From Heligmosomoides polygyrus polygyrus (taxonomy: Eukaryota > Nematoda > Chromadorea > Rhabditida > Heligmosomidae), in the NCBI GenBank assembly GCA_947396885.1, contig OX377205.1, positions 57,818,969-57,882,968 of the forward strand: DNA of 64,000 nt. Direction: 5' to 3'. Position numbers and translations under genes: made by a program. The notes beneath the pieces are model-generated. The model was given only the letters and a program-made list of their open reading frames with translations, was not told the DNA's origin and did not search any database. Below, piece by piece: positions 11,641 through 22,004 of the stretch. Each line of letters begins with the position of its first letter. Position 1 is the first letter of the stretch.

Positions 11641-13816
11641 CGTCACTCATCGAAAAACCGGCAACGGTGTGGGTGCATATCCGCGTACGGTGCAGGCCAG
11701 AGTCTCGCACAGGTCAGTTTTTGCGTTTCGCAAGCCAATAACTTCGAAGCTGCGAGAATTAGTGTCAGTCTATGCACTGACGTTGTCTGTAGGGAAAGAC
11801 GAGATATGGTAACCACCTCGCAACCAAGTCGAATCGCCTTCGATCCATTCTACCAACTTAGATTTTGTGTTCGGAGGAGCTTGCTGTCGTTACCATTTTT
11901 CAAACCTCATAAGCCATACAGAATTTGAACGGGAACTCTCATCGTAAGCTTTCCTGAGGTTGATCAAAGAATCGCAGACTCTGTGGCCCACTGTAAGCAA
12001 GATCAACACGGGGACGAACAAGGTACTACTTCTGCGATGACATTTACTCTCCAAGAAGTGCTCTTCCAAATGCCCTAAAACCACGTCTCTAAAAGGTTTC
12101 AACGTCACCCGTAGTTCGAGCTATCTAATAAGGAGTTTTTCAAAGAAAAAGGAAGAAAATATCGCACCAGTGAGCCCTGTGCCAACAAGAAGGGTGGCAC
12201 TCATGATGATGTTGCACCAAAATGTGCTCACGCCATGCATCACCTTGCCCATAGCCGACGTTAGAGCGATGCCGAATATCTGAAACTCGAAGAGATGCAC
12301 ATCAGAGATGGGTGGAAATTTTGAAAAAAAAACTCAAGTTCAGAAATCGACGTTGTCAGAAAATAGAAAAGGCAAAAACTCGGAAAGCAAGAAAGAGAAA
12401 ACTCCGAAATGTCATTTGTGTCATATCTAGCTCCTCTATCTTTTATCTAAAGATGAAGTTCCTTCAGTAGCAAACACACGTATATACCTAAAACATGTTC
12501 AGATGCAAAGGATTTTACTGCTGGCATTTATTTTTCTTCGCCACGTACACCATGTTCCTCAGTTAAACAAATTAGTGAACATGAAGTCATAACTCACATC
12601 TGCTTCAAGATTTCGAGATCTCGAGGATGCGGCAGCGACGTTATTCCTCCGCTTCCCAAGCCCCTTCTACATTTGCTGACTAATGATAAATTCAAAACTT
12701 CTAAGTGTATTAGCCTGCCTTTAGAAAAGAGTGGAAAGCAAAACTGCAAATACGATAACTCGCCGAATTAATGGCCCCATGAATATTAACCTGTTATCTG
12801 AAAACCTAAAATCGTTGACATGACGTTCACCATGACGTGCAAAATGCTTGCAAATGAGGTGTTCATGGACATAAGAAAGTGCACTGGGGATTCTGACAAG
12901 ATCCCCAATGCATTTTCTTTCTTCTGAATCTTTCGAATTCTAAGGAATTCAATCTGCTGTTTTGCAAGTAAGATGAAGTACGGAGATCTTCTGCTCAGGG
13001 CTGTAGAAGATTTATCAGATGTTAGATATTGAAGTAGGCTGCATAATATGTTGGATGTGGTGTGTTGATTACATGGCTGATGGCTACATACATCCCCCTC
13101 CCATTTTATGCTGTACCTTTAATGCTTTCTCGCAACTCTTATTCTAGACGACCGCCTGTGCCTCAAGCAACTGAGTAACCAGATTTTTAGAGTCGTTGGG
13201 AAAAATGAGAGTTCTATCAACATTGCTAGCATATTTCAGGGGCATCCTTCTTGACTGTGACGGTTTCGAGCAACACTATCAAAGGCTTCCTTAAAGATAT
13301 GGAACGGCTTGTGGAGAACGTACCACCAGGTGCATTAAGCTCATAAGGCAGTTTCGCCTATTTTATCGAAAGAAAGCTCCCAGCGAGGGACACGAGTTTT
13401 TGCTGCACAGCTGAAAGTTTTCCGTTCCGTTTCATTACCCGTTCCTGTAAGAGTGAGCTGCCAGAAGATTTTCAGCAGCGCAGGAGTGCTCTCTATTGAG
13501 ATGGTTATTCACAGAGCAGCAGGAAACTCTGGTTGGTAACACCAGTCAAATTACTATGCGTGATTCTAGATAATCAAAACTATTACTCGAAGCGAAGGTA
13601 CAGCAGGGATGACTGCAGAAAATTCTGATATTTTTCAAAATCACGAAATGTATACGACTGTGATTGGTCGTGTTTGAAGGCCAAACAATCTTCGTCAACA
13701 AATCCGGAAGTTTGCTCTCACTTCATTCCAGTCTTATTTGCACCGAAGGCTGATGCCCAATCATGGCTGAAGGTCCACTCGACGTCTTTATCCTTTCCAT
13801 GTGTCCAAGGTATCAG
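11641..13816. other. No supported gene or repeat
   Basis: Few open frames of any length occur, especially between 12,110 and 13,810. The composition is mixed and unremarkable. A short inverted repeat at about 12,880-12,912 (GCACTGGGGAT/ATCCCCAATGC) is the only structure noted. Confidence 0.5.
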
Positions 13817-13985
13817 TACCGGACGCGTCTTTTGAATAGACGACGCAAAAAGTGCGATTGAGGTTATTGCGTATTTTTGATAACGCTCGCCTAAAATTCA
13901 CCCACTTGAAAAACCAAGCAAATATTTAAGCTCAGAAGCTCGAGCTCTATCGCTCGACATAAATGGTTTATACGGAACCATGAAA

Positions 13986-15205
13986 GGTGGCGATGTCCGT
14001 TCCTCCACGTGGTGCCGTGAGTTCCTTATAAAGTTCTCGATCGCGCACTAGCAAAACCCGCCGAGTGTGAAAAGTATGCGAGGGTCCCTGATGCGAGGAC
14101 GGCATCGAGGGGCAACTGAGCTAGTCCGAAAGTCCCGTAACGTAGGCAAGACCCGCGTAGCAACGTTGAATATGGGTACGTTGACGGGCCGCTCGTGCGA
14201 GTTTGTAGCACTGCAGCGAAGAAAGATAGATTTCTGTGCGGTGCAGGAGACGAGGTGGTCCTGCCGCAAGTCAAGGGACATAGGACGTGGCTTCAAGGCT
14301 GTTCTCTGTGGAAGTCCCAGGACCACCAGTGGTGTCGGTATGATCGTCTCCGAGTGTTTCCGTGATGCAATTGCAAGCGTAGAACATTTCGATGACCGCT
14401 TGATGAAGATTGTTGTCGCTGTAGAAGAGCGGCGATGTCATTTCTTTTCCGCGTATGCTTCGCAGACAGGATGCTCCGAGGAAAACAAGGGCGAGTTCTG
14501 GTCCCTGCTTGATGAGAATACAGCGGAAGTGCCGTCACAAGACATGATTGTTGTGGCAGGTGACCTTAATGGTCACGTCAGAGCAACGAAAGATGGTTAC
14601 AGCTGTCATGGTGGTTTTGGCTATGGGTCACGCAACGCCGATGGTGAGCGTATACTTGAGTATGCAGACTCACACGACCTCACCATTGTGCCTACCAAAT
14701 TTCGAAAGCGTGACTCCCACCTCATCTCGTTTTATAGCGGGAACGCTAAAACGCAGATTGACTATGTCCTTGTTAGGCGTCGCGACCAAGGCCTTGTCAC
14801 AGACGCGAAGACCGAGCCGTATGAGACGGTTGCCACGCAACACCGTCCACTGATCTGCTCGCTGAAGATCACAGTTTCGAGATGTAAACATGCCGAGCGA
14901 TGCGGGTCGGCTAGAAGCAAATGGTGGCGACTGAAAGAGAAGGAAGCAGCTGTTATGTCTCGCATTCGGTTGCCGACGGTAACAACTGTCGACGAAACCT
15001 GGAAGGATGCTACCGATGCGATAACTCGGGCTGCGCGCCTCGAACTCGGCACAACGAAGCCTGGACGTCGTTGGGTCGACAAGCAGGCTTGGCTGTGGAC
15101 TGTCAGAGAGAAGGTCAGGGAAAAGAAACGGCACTATCACGTATTTATCGGTGATAAAACAGTCAATAATTGACGGAATTATTGAGAAGCGAAGAAAGCG
15201 GCAAA
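13986..15205 (+). mobile_element. RTE-type retrotransposon, 5' part only
   Basis: Starts at GGTGGCGATGTCCGTTCCTC, exactly the 5' end shared with the complete copies at 21,956-25,748 (minus) and 49,449-52,571. It stops after the endonuclease and linker, just before the reverse transcriptase. Losing the 3' half while keeping the 5' end is the reverse of ordinary LINE truncation, so deletion or recombination after insertion is implied. P1 left-arm sequence is missing across the insertion (it resumes at about 15,218 with GGTACCG), which supports a deletion. Confidence 0.85.
14067..15173 (+). pseudogene. RTE endonuclease domain remnant, 368 codons open
   Basis: The apurinic-endonuclease-like domain that nicks target DNA for retrotransposition occupies about residues 30-270. 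Visible landmarks are VQETRW (catalytic Glu), VVAGDLNGHV (GDLN motif), GYGSRNADGERIL, IDYVLV and HRPLICSLK. A linker follows (PGRRWVDKQAWLW) and the frame ends at TGA, 15,171-15,173, before any reverse transcriptase. Compared with the minus-strand copy at 24,130-25,446, two codons of the linker (TDN before VREKV) are lost. It cannot retrotranspose by itself. Confidence 0.85.
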
Positions 15206-15217
15206 GAACGCAGTGCC

Positions 15218-15640
15218 CGCGGTACCGTCCGATTCGGCTCTTCGAGATCTACACAAACATGTATACAGCCACCGCATTTTCGCAGTGGGTGGCCAAAACG
15301 AATAAGTAGAGCAGGCTCTTTGCGATTGGAGCAGCTTATTTCCCAGGATTTGCATGCTTTCGGAGTATCTCAAGCATGACCTACGTCGCCAGTGCTCTGC
15401 CATGTCTGAAATCTTCCTAGAGTGCACTGTGCACAATGCACATAGGATCGAACCTATCAATCGAGTGGGCGCGACAGCTTGTAGAGTGAACGTTTGGGTA
15501 GTTTACAGAAATTCTCAGCCTTCCTACTCAGGAATTGTTGTACTCTGTCCCGACGAGACTCTGGAGCGCGCAATGCACAATGTATATAGGATCGAGCCTA
15601 TCAATGGAGTGGGCGTGACCGCTCCCAGATTGCACCCGCA
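15218..15640 (+). repeat. P1 left-arm body, family-specific block
   Basis: The block beginning GGTACCGTCCGATTCGGCTC and containing GCAGTGGGTGGCCAAAACGA, TTCCCAGGATTTGCATGC and TCTCAAGCATGACCTACG occurs also at 54,301-54,600 and, more decayed, at 4,069-4,345. Within it GATCGAACCTATCAATCGAG is repeated about 140 bp later as GATCGAGCCTATCAATGGAG. It has no inverted partner in this P1 copy, so it marks the asymmetric part of the arm. Confidence 0.7.
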
Positions 15641-15915
15641 GGCGTGTCCTGAGCGCAATAACTCTCTCAAGTTTGAATATTCCGGCTGCAACTTGTGCAT
15701 TTTGTAACCAGTGAAAAGTTCAAGAAGCGTACCGAAACATAGCGACGTAGTTTATGGTTACATAAAGTTATGGTGGTGCGAAATTGCGGGTTACTCTTGT
15801 GTGACACGATTTTTTCCGAGTTCAGTCGACTACTGCGGGAAGAGAGCTAACGGCATGCAAAACCGTGAGCGAGCACGAGACTGAAAGCACATTAAGACGA
15901 CATGGTTGCAACTCC

Positions 15916-16480
15916 TACAGTGTTACATAAGAGGAAAGTCAATGACCTGCTCTTACTCTATAAAATCATTCATGGTGCTTGCGGTCTTAAAATTGAGAAC
16001 TTGGTATCAACCAAAACCACGTCTACTAGGAGTGGCTTGATGAAACTCCAGGTCAAAGCCGCAAGGCCCAGCTGTAGAAGATTTTATTTCATTAATAGAA
16101 CAGCGGCCACCTTTGAAAGATTTTCTAAAAAGGGGTCTTTCGGGTCGAGCTACCGTACGATCAAAAACCTTATAAGCAAGGACCCCTATACCTAATATCT
16201 AGCTCTTCGCACATTTTTCGATTTGCTCTCCTTTCTGTCTTATTTTGCTGCCTTAAGTTTTTCTCCGTTTGTCCTATGGATGTTTTAATCCGTTCCAGTT
16301 TTTTGTTTTTGTTTTTTGGGTTGTTCTTGAGTTGTGTTGGATATCGGCGTTTTATCTTGGATTCTGTTTTTTTGTTACTGTTCAGAATTCTCACATGGGT
16401 GGGTAACCACCTGTGTGAGAATTCCTAACAGTACATGGGTGGGTAACCATCTGTGTAATGAACATAACATAGCATAGCAT
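15916..16480 (+). mobile_element. CR1-like retrotransposon 3' fragment
   Basis: A 5'-truncated non-LTR element flanked by AACTCC at 15,910-15,915 and 16,481-16,486. Removing it restores the P1 palindrome at TTGCAACTCCCCAGATG, so the target duplication is credible. Residues encoded at 15,902-16,195 (VNDLLLLYKIIHGACG, FINRTAATFERF) resemble the carboxy-terminal region after the reverse transcriptase in CR1/jockey-like elements and resemble the copy at 41,302-41,769. It ends in CATAGCATAGCAT short repeats, the usual CR1-type tail. Confidence 0.75.
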
Positions 16481-17457
16481 AACTCCCCAGATGCCTAAAC
16501 TGCTTTAGCCCCACTCTATCGAAAGGTCTCAATCTTGACCAATTTCGGGAATATCGATTTTTGACAACTTCGTATCAAAGGCGAGGCGGCTCAAGGCGGA
16601 AGGACGATGACGTCATCGAAAATCGATATTTTCGAACTTGGCCACATTTCCTCGTCAAAAACCATCTGGGGGTTATTTTGGTGCACTGATTACGAATCCG
16701 GCGTCCGTTTTTGAAAATTCCGTCAATTTTGGTAGGTTACCGGCCGCTTGAGGGTGGTCGGATCAGGATCACCGACCACCCTCAGTTATCAGTATGGGCA
16801 GTCTCCTTCCATAATCGGCCAAAAGGACTTCGGTATCGTGTTCGGTACTCTGAATAATCACTCTCTTAGACGAAGTTTGAGCAAAAATCGGTGATCGTGA
16901 CCCGATCACTCTCAGTTATCCAGGAGAAAATTCAAAACTTACCAAAATAGGTGGAATTTTCAAAAACAGACGTAGGATTCGTAATCAGCGCACCAAATAA
17001 CTCCCCAGACGATTTTGACGAAGAAACTTGACCAATTTTGAAAAAATCGTGCTTCGATGACGTCATCGTCCGCGTAGGCTCTACCTAAGGCACCCACATT
17101 CTCGATGGGAAATTGTCAAAAAAATCGACTTTTCTGAAATTGGTCGAGAGTGAAACGTTTCGATAGCGCTTTTCCTGCTAAACAGTAGGGTATTCTTGCG
17201 ATTGTCAAAAGCTCAAATGTGGGCGAGTAATGGCGGAAGAAACTTCACCGCTACCCTCCGTCATTCTTAAATGGAAGATGGGGCCAAGGCAGTTTAGGCA
17301 TCTGGGGAGTTGCAACCATGTCATTGTAAATGCCGTTGTCATTGCCCACGCGTTTGCATGTCGTTAGCTCTCGTCTTCCCGTTGTAGTCGACTGAACTCG
17401 GAAAAAATCGTGTCACACAAGTCTAACCTGTATTTTCGCACCGCTGTAACTTTATGC
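16481..17457. repeat. P1 palindrome centre
   Basis: The left half 16,481-16,740 and right half 16,940-17,322 are reverse complements. Shared blocks are AACTCCCCAGATGCCTAAAC (outer), ATGACGTCATCG, TGATTACGAATCC and TTTGAAAATTCC. The centre, 16,741-16,930, carries a local hairpin of GGTGGTCGG/CCGACCACC. Taken alone it would look like a MITE of about 0.84 kb, but the inverted homology continues outwards into P1. Confidence 0.75.
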
Positions 17458-20400
17458 CCCTTCATGTGCCACCTAACCGCGGTGAAGGGGTGAACATCAC
17501 TTTGTGGTGGCTAACGGCACAAACGGTCACGCAGTACGCGACGCTTTGTCGTGTATGGGCGGCTCTCCTGTATCCCTGGCCAGGAACATGTGAGTAACCA
17601 GACCACCGCTACGGCTCAAACAACCAAACCCGCGCCCCAGTCCTCCGCGCGCCGGAGGTGGACTTCTACGACGTCGGTTGCATCCACCTCCGGCGAGGGG
17701 CCATCTAATCTCGGAGTTAAACTATCAGGACGTCATTGGAATCGGACTATCGGAAACTCCCTCCCATCACGACACGGAAACTGCCCATTCGTCTGCACTT
17801 ATAACTGTCGTTCGATCTCATCTGAGCAGGATCTTCGGACACTGCTTTATAGAAGCCGAAACATCAAACACGACGTTATCGCCCTGCAGGAAACGAAAGG
17901 CAGAACGGAAACCATAAGAAGGATCGACCACAACGAGCTTTTCATTATCGGAGCAAAGGTGGACAGAAAGAATATTGGCGGAGTTGGATTTCTCGTAAAT
18001 TCGACAGTGCACCACCTAGTAGACTCTTACAAGATCATCAGTCCGCGAGTAGCTGTTCTTCTCTGGAAACCAAAGATCAAGGAACCATCTCCATCATAAA
18101 TGGATATGCTCCAACATCTGCGGCTACAGATGAAGAAAAGGAGGAATTCTACAAGCTGTTCGAAAGGACTGTCAACAACGAGAAGAGCTACTACAAAGTT
18201 GTCGTTGGCGACTTTAACGCCATCGTCGGTACGAATGATCACGACGAATGGAGGCTAGGACCACATAGAACTTCCTCAAGGAACGAAAATGGAGAGCGCT
18301 TGATAGACTTCCTATCCGCGTGCCGTCTCTACCATGGAAATTCTATGTTTAAGAAGTCTTCAAACCGACGATGGACTTGGGAAAGCCCAAATGGAGAAAC
18401 ACGTTCGGAGATCGACCATGTTCTTACAAACAGACGCTGGAGTCTGTTCGACGTCTCCGTGCTGCCTTCATTTAACACCGGCTCGGATCACCGTCTTGTC
18501 CGTGCGAAGCTGACTCTCAAAAAGAGGATGTTCAACCGTGACACCCATAAACCGGCACCGGTGAGGATCCCCACATTCAAGTCTGAGGAGTTGAAATATG
18601 CGATAAAGTCGCATGATTGGAATCTTCTTGAAGATCCATCGAAAGACTAAAACCTTCTCTCCAAAGGACTGTTGAAATGTGCTAGCAGCTCTTGCGAAGC
18701 CACATCGCCGTCTGCTTCAAGACTCAATGCACATGCGATTAAACTCTTGGAGCAAAGAAGCGCTGTTAAACTGGATCCTAATGCTTCCCATCTGGAAAAA
18801 GTCACCATCTCGAAGGTCTGCCGAATTGCAGTGAAGGAGTCCATTGAAGCCTACAGATGATTGAAGCTGGTAGAAGCGGCTGGGAAAGGTTCAAGCATAA
18901 AGCGCTGCAAACGAGATCTCTGCGATCAGAAGGCAATAATGTCAGCCCTTGTGGATAAGGATGGAACAATGCAAACGTCTCGAAGAGCGATGGAAGCCAT
19001 CGTTCAGGAATTCTACACAGATCTGTTCCGTTCTTCCATCACTGTCCCGAAATGCTTGATGCCACCAGCTGAGGAAGTACCTCCCATTCTGGAATCAGAA
19101 GTTGCTCATGCTATCAGAAGGATGTAGCCGGGCACTGCTCCCGAACCGGACGGAATTTCTGCTGATCTCCTTCGTGCGGGTGGCAGTGCCGTCTGCTCAC
19201 TTCTTGCCAAGCACTTCAACCACTACCTTCGACTTGGTAGGATTCCGGACTCATGGAAGGAGTCGAAAACAGTTTTAATCTTCAAAAAAGGTCAGCAGGA
19301 GGATATCAACAACTATCGACCCATCAGTCTTCTCTCGGTTGTGTACAAGATCTTCACCAAGATACTGCTTGACCGCATGGAGCGTTGCTTGGATGAATAT
19401 CAGCCAGTGGAGCAAGCAGGGTTTCGCAAGGATTTCTCCTGCATGGACCATATTCAGACTGTCTCACAGCTCATCGAGAGGAGCCGCGAATACCACCTCC
19501 CACTTGTCCTTGCCTTCGTGGATTATCGGAAGCGTTCGACTCTGTGGAAATCAACACCATTCTGAACGCCCTTGTGCACGCTGGTATACCATCGCCCTAC
19601 ATCCGACTTCTCGACGAATGCTTCTCGAACACATCGACTACCATCCAGCTGTTCGATCGAAAGCTTAAAATTCCTATCGGGAAAGGAGTACGGCAGGGAG
19701 ACACGATTTCTCCCAAGCTATTCACAGCGGCACTCCAGGATGCCATGAAAGACTTGAACTGGGACGATAAAGGCTACCTTGTCGACGGTAAACGGATCAG
19801 CAACCTTCGCTTCGCCGACGATATTGTTCTCATCTCTACCAGCACGGCAGAAGCCGAGGAAATGCTGAACAAGCTCAATGTGGCAGGTATGAAGATTGGA
19901 TTGGACATGAATATGTCCAAGACACAATTTATGGTCAAACAGTGGTGTGACACGGGACTCGTAAGGTTAAATGGAGTCGCTCTGCAACAGGTCGACTCCT
20001 ACGTCTATCTGGGAAGAGAGCTGAACATGGATAACGACCTCGCTCCTGAAATGGCCCTAGGAGACGAGCAGCATGGGCAGCCTTCAGTTCGATTCGCGAA
20101 GTCATCAGGTCAAGGATCCCGGCCTCAGGGCCTCGATATTCAACGCCTCTGTACTGCCTGCGATGTGTTACGCGACGGAAACCTGGCCCGACAAGAAGAC
20201 AATCGACAGAGCGATGCAAACTACGTATCGTGCACTGGAGAGTCTTCTGAGGTTCAAGCCTTCGTCAGCAATGAAGACCTACGAAGCTCGGAGCTACGGG
20301 AAAAGTCGCAATTAGCAGAGCCGCTGCAGTACATGAAGAAGTCCAAATATCGCTGGGCCGGACACCTGCTTCGACGGAAGGACGATAGATGGAGTCTCCT

Positions 20401-20607
20401 TGTCACAGAATGGCTCCCGAGAGACCATAAGAGACCACTGGGACGACCGCCAACGCGATGGGCAGACTCATTCTCAAGATCTTTCAGAGAGCGGAGTCTG
20501 CCTCACTGGATGCAAGCAGCCAGAGATCGAGCGGTCTGGAAGAGTTGTGGTCCCCGCTGAGAAGACCTCCTGCCGACAAAGGACCATCAAAGTATCAAAG
20601 TAAGTAA
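17458..20607 (+). mobile_element. Full-length non-LTR retrotransposon (RTE-like, second family)
   Basis: Flanked by a perfect 12-bp target duplication GTAACTTTATGC at 17,446-17,457 and 20,608-20,619. The single copy of this sequence in the left P1 arm (ACATAAAGTTA at 15,756-15,766) shows the empty site. The length of 3,150 bp and a tail of AAGT repeats fit an RTE-type element. It is younger than P1. Its coding sequence is broken (next entry). Confidence 0.88.
17551..20560 (+). pseudogene. Endonuclease-reverse transcriptase of the second RTE-like family, broken
   Basis: The endonuclease starts near 17,787 (VCTYNCRSISSEQDL, VIALQETKGR, IGGVGFLVNSTV), continues in another frame (VVVGDFNAIVG near 18,200) and reaches SEIDHVLTNRRW and SDHRLVRAKL by 18,510. 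The reverse transcriptase spans about 19,130-20,050 with NNYRPISLLS, EQAGFRKDFS, VRQGDTISPKLF and an intact catalytic box LRFADDIVLIS. The end encodes KYRWAGHLLRRKDDRWS. At least two in-frame stops (18,858 and 19,126) and several frameshifts (including about 18,100, 19,540 and 20,060) make it a pseudogene. It differs from the RTE copies at 14 kb, 25 kb and 50 kb and resembles the fragment at 31,820-32,450. Confidence 0.88.
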
Positions 20608-20823
20608 GTAACTTTATGCAGTCATAAGCTACGTCGCTATGTTTTAGCGCGCTTCTTGAACTTTTCACTTGTTACAAAGTCCACAAGTTCCTGAGTAGTC
20701 CACAAGTTGCAGCCGGAAAGACTCAAACTTGACAGAGTTATTGCGCGCAGAACACGCCCGAGGTGCAATCTGTGAGTGGTTGCAAATTAGAGGAATTGTG
20801 AGCATGCAACTGTCTTCGATGGT

Positions 20824-21061
20824 TTGCGACCAACAACTCGTCCGCCACCGCCCTTCGCAGTAGAGCGCAAGCTTTCAATTTCGATCATTTTCATGGCGCC
20901 ATATGAACCATGTATACCTCGAGGTCGAGCTCCTGAGCTCAAATGTGTCTTTGGTTTTCTGGTTTTTCAAATGGGTAAGTTTAGGGCGCGTATTATTAAA
21001 AAGACGCGAAAACCGCAATATCGCCCCTTTTTCGACGTCTATTCAAAAGGTGGGCCCGGTA
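20824..21061 (-). repeat. P1 right terminal arm
   Basis: Reverse complement of the P1 left end, with CTTTTGAATAGACG, GGTTCATATGGCGCCATGAA and GAGCTCAGGAGCTCGACCTC as counterparts. The same arm is found at 54,700-54,951 with higher symmetry to its own left end. An open frame of 93 codons here is incidental. Confidence 0.7.
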
Positions 21062-21938
21062 CTGTATCACCAATAATATTTGCATTCGGCAAGTTTTGGA
21101 ATTGATTTCAGCTTCTTTTCAAAGAAAAAAGGCAAGTCTTATCCTGCCCTGACCCATATTCCAGCCTATACCATCAAGGACTGCATAAAATGAGTTCTTC
21201 CGACGTTGGTGGCTACTGAGGGTGATTTGGTAGTAGATTTCGTTGACTCTGCTCATTTTGGTGTGGTTCAGCGGCAGATATCTTCTCGCTTGTGAAGAAA
21301 ATCCGGTCAAGTTTGTCACCGCTTGTAAGGGCCTTCATCTTTCTACCTTTCTCCAATCCTGAGATCTTCATTCATGTAACCTCAGATCATCTTTGGTCAG
21401 TCTTCCCATAGTGGAGCGACTTACGTTGTGCTTACCAGGGAACGCCTTCTGCTTCCCAGAACACTTTGTATGCCATCGGAAAGAGCATGAAACGCTGAAC
21501 ACATTCGTGTGAACCAAATTTGCTAAACGGATCTCGTAAGCGATTTCCTGCTGGCCAATATCGCGTTGCCGACTGCGTGCCGCGCGCGTTGATACCGTAG
21601 CTCGCCAGCTGGGGCGTTTCTCGCTTCAAAAGAATCTGGTCATGTTCCAGCGTAAACTGGTGTCCTTGAATTCTGCGATTTATTGTTCAACCACGTTTTT
21701 GAACAAAATCGTGACTACAAATGTCATTTACGTGTTTATGATACTTCAAAAAATGAGCATTTTTTTTTAAATATTGTAAATCAGTGTCAGTGAAGTAGTA
21801 GCGAATAATTTTTTCGAATTGCTCAACCGCTACACTCAAACGGTGGAGCATCTTGTGAGTCTGCCTTCAAAATCCTGGTTTTTGCACTGTGTTTCTGGCA
21901 CCTGGTCAGAAATACAAGCGTGGATGAGGCGCTCGATC
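21062..21938. other. No supported gene
   Basis: Short open frames only, with no splice context and no match to the repeat families in the window. This is the host spacer between P1 and the RTE insertion. Confidence 0.45.
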
Positions 21939-22004
21939 GGAAAAGTAACAAAGATCATCATCATCATCATTTTCATTAGCGTCTGTCCCGCTTGGTGGCA
22001 GGGT

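Larger units (their letters stand above)
13817..21061. mobile_element. P1: large palindromic foldback element with three nested retrotransposons
   Basis: The outer ends are inverted: TACCGGACGCGTCTTTTGAA at 13,817 against the reverse complement of 21,010-21,061. Further inverted pairs follow in order towards the centre. 15,630-15,765 pairs with 20,608-20,760 (GGCTGCAACTTGTG, GAAAAGTTCAAGAAGCG, ACATAGCGACGTAG). 15,765-15,915 pairs with 17,323-17,457 (ACACGATTTTTTCCGAGTTC). 16,481-16,740 pairs with 16,940-17,322 (AACTCCCCAGATGCCTAAAC). With the three insertions removed this is one long palindrome of roughly 2.3-2.6 kb. No transposase is visible, so it is presumed non-autonomous. The arms are unequal because about 0.4 kb at 15,215-15,640 lacks a partner. 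Confidence 0.8.

Noticed and set aside
14670..15140. 156-codon minus-strand frame; likewise 24,139-24,939 (+) and 50,621-51,514 (-)
   Set aside because: These lie exactly antisense to RTE coding sequence and repeat in every RTE copy; they are shadows of the retrotransposon frame.
16481..17322. Stand-alone MITE of about 0.84 kb
   Set aside because: Inverted homology continues beyond both ends into P1, so it is the centre of the larger palindrome.
21956..21970. Independent CAT microsatellite
   Set aside because: It is the 3' tail of the minus-strand RTE element, immediately next to the target duplication.
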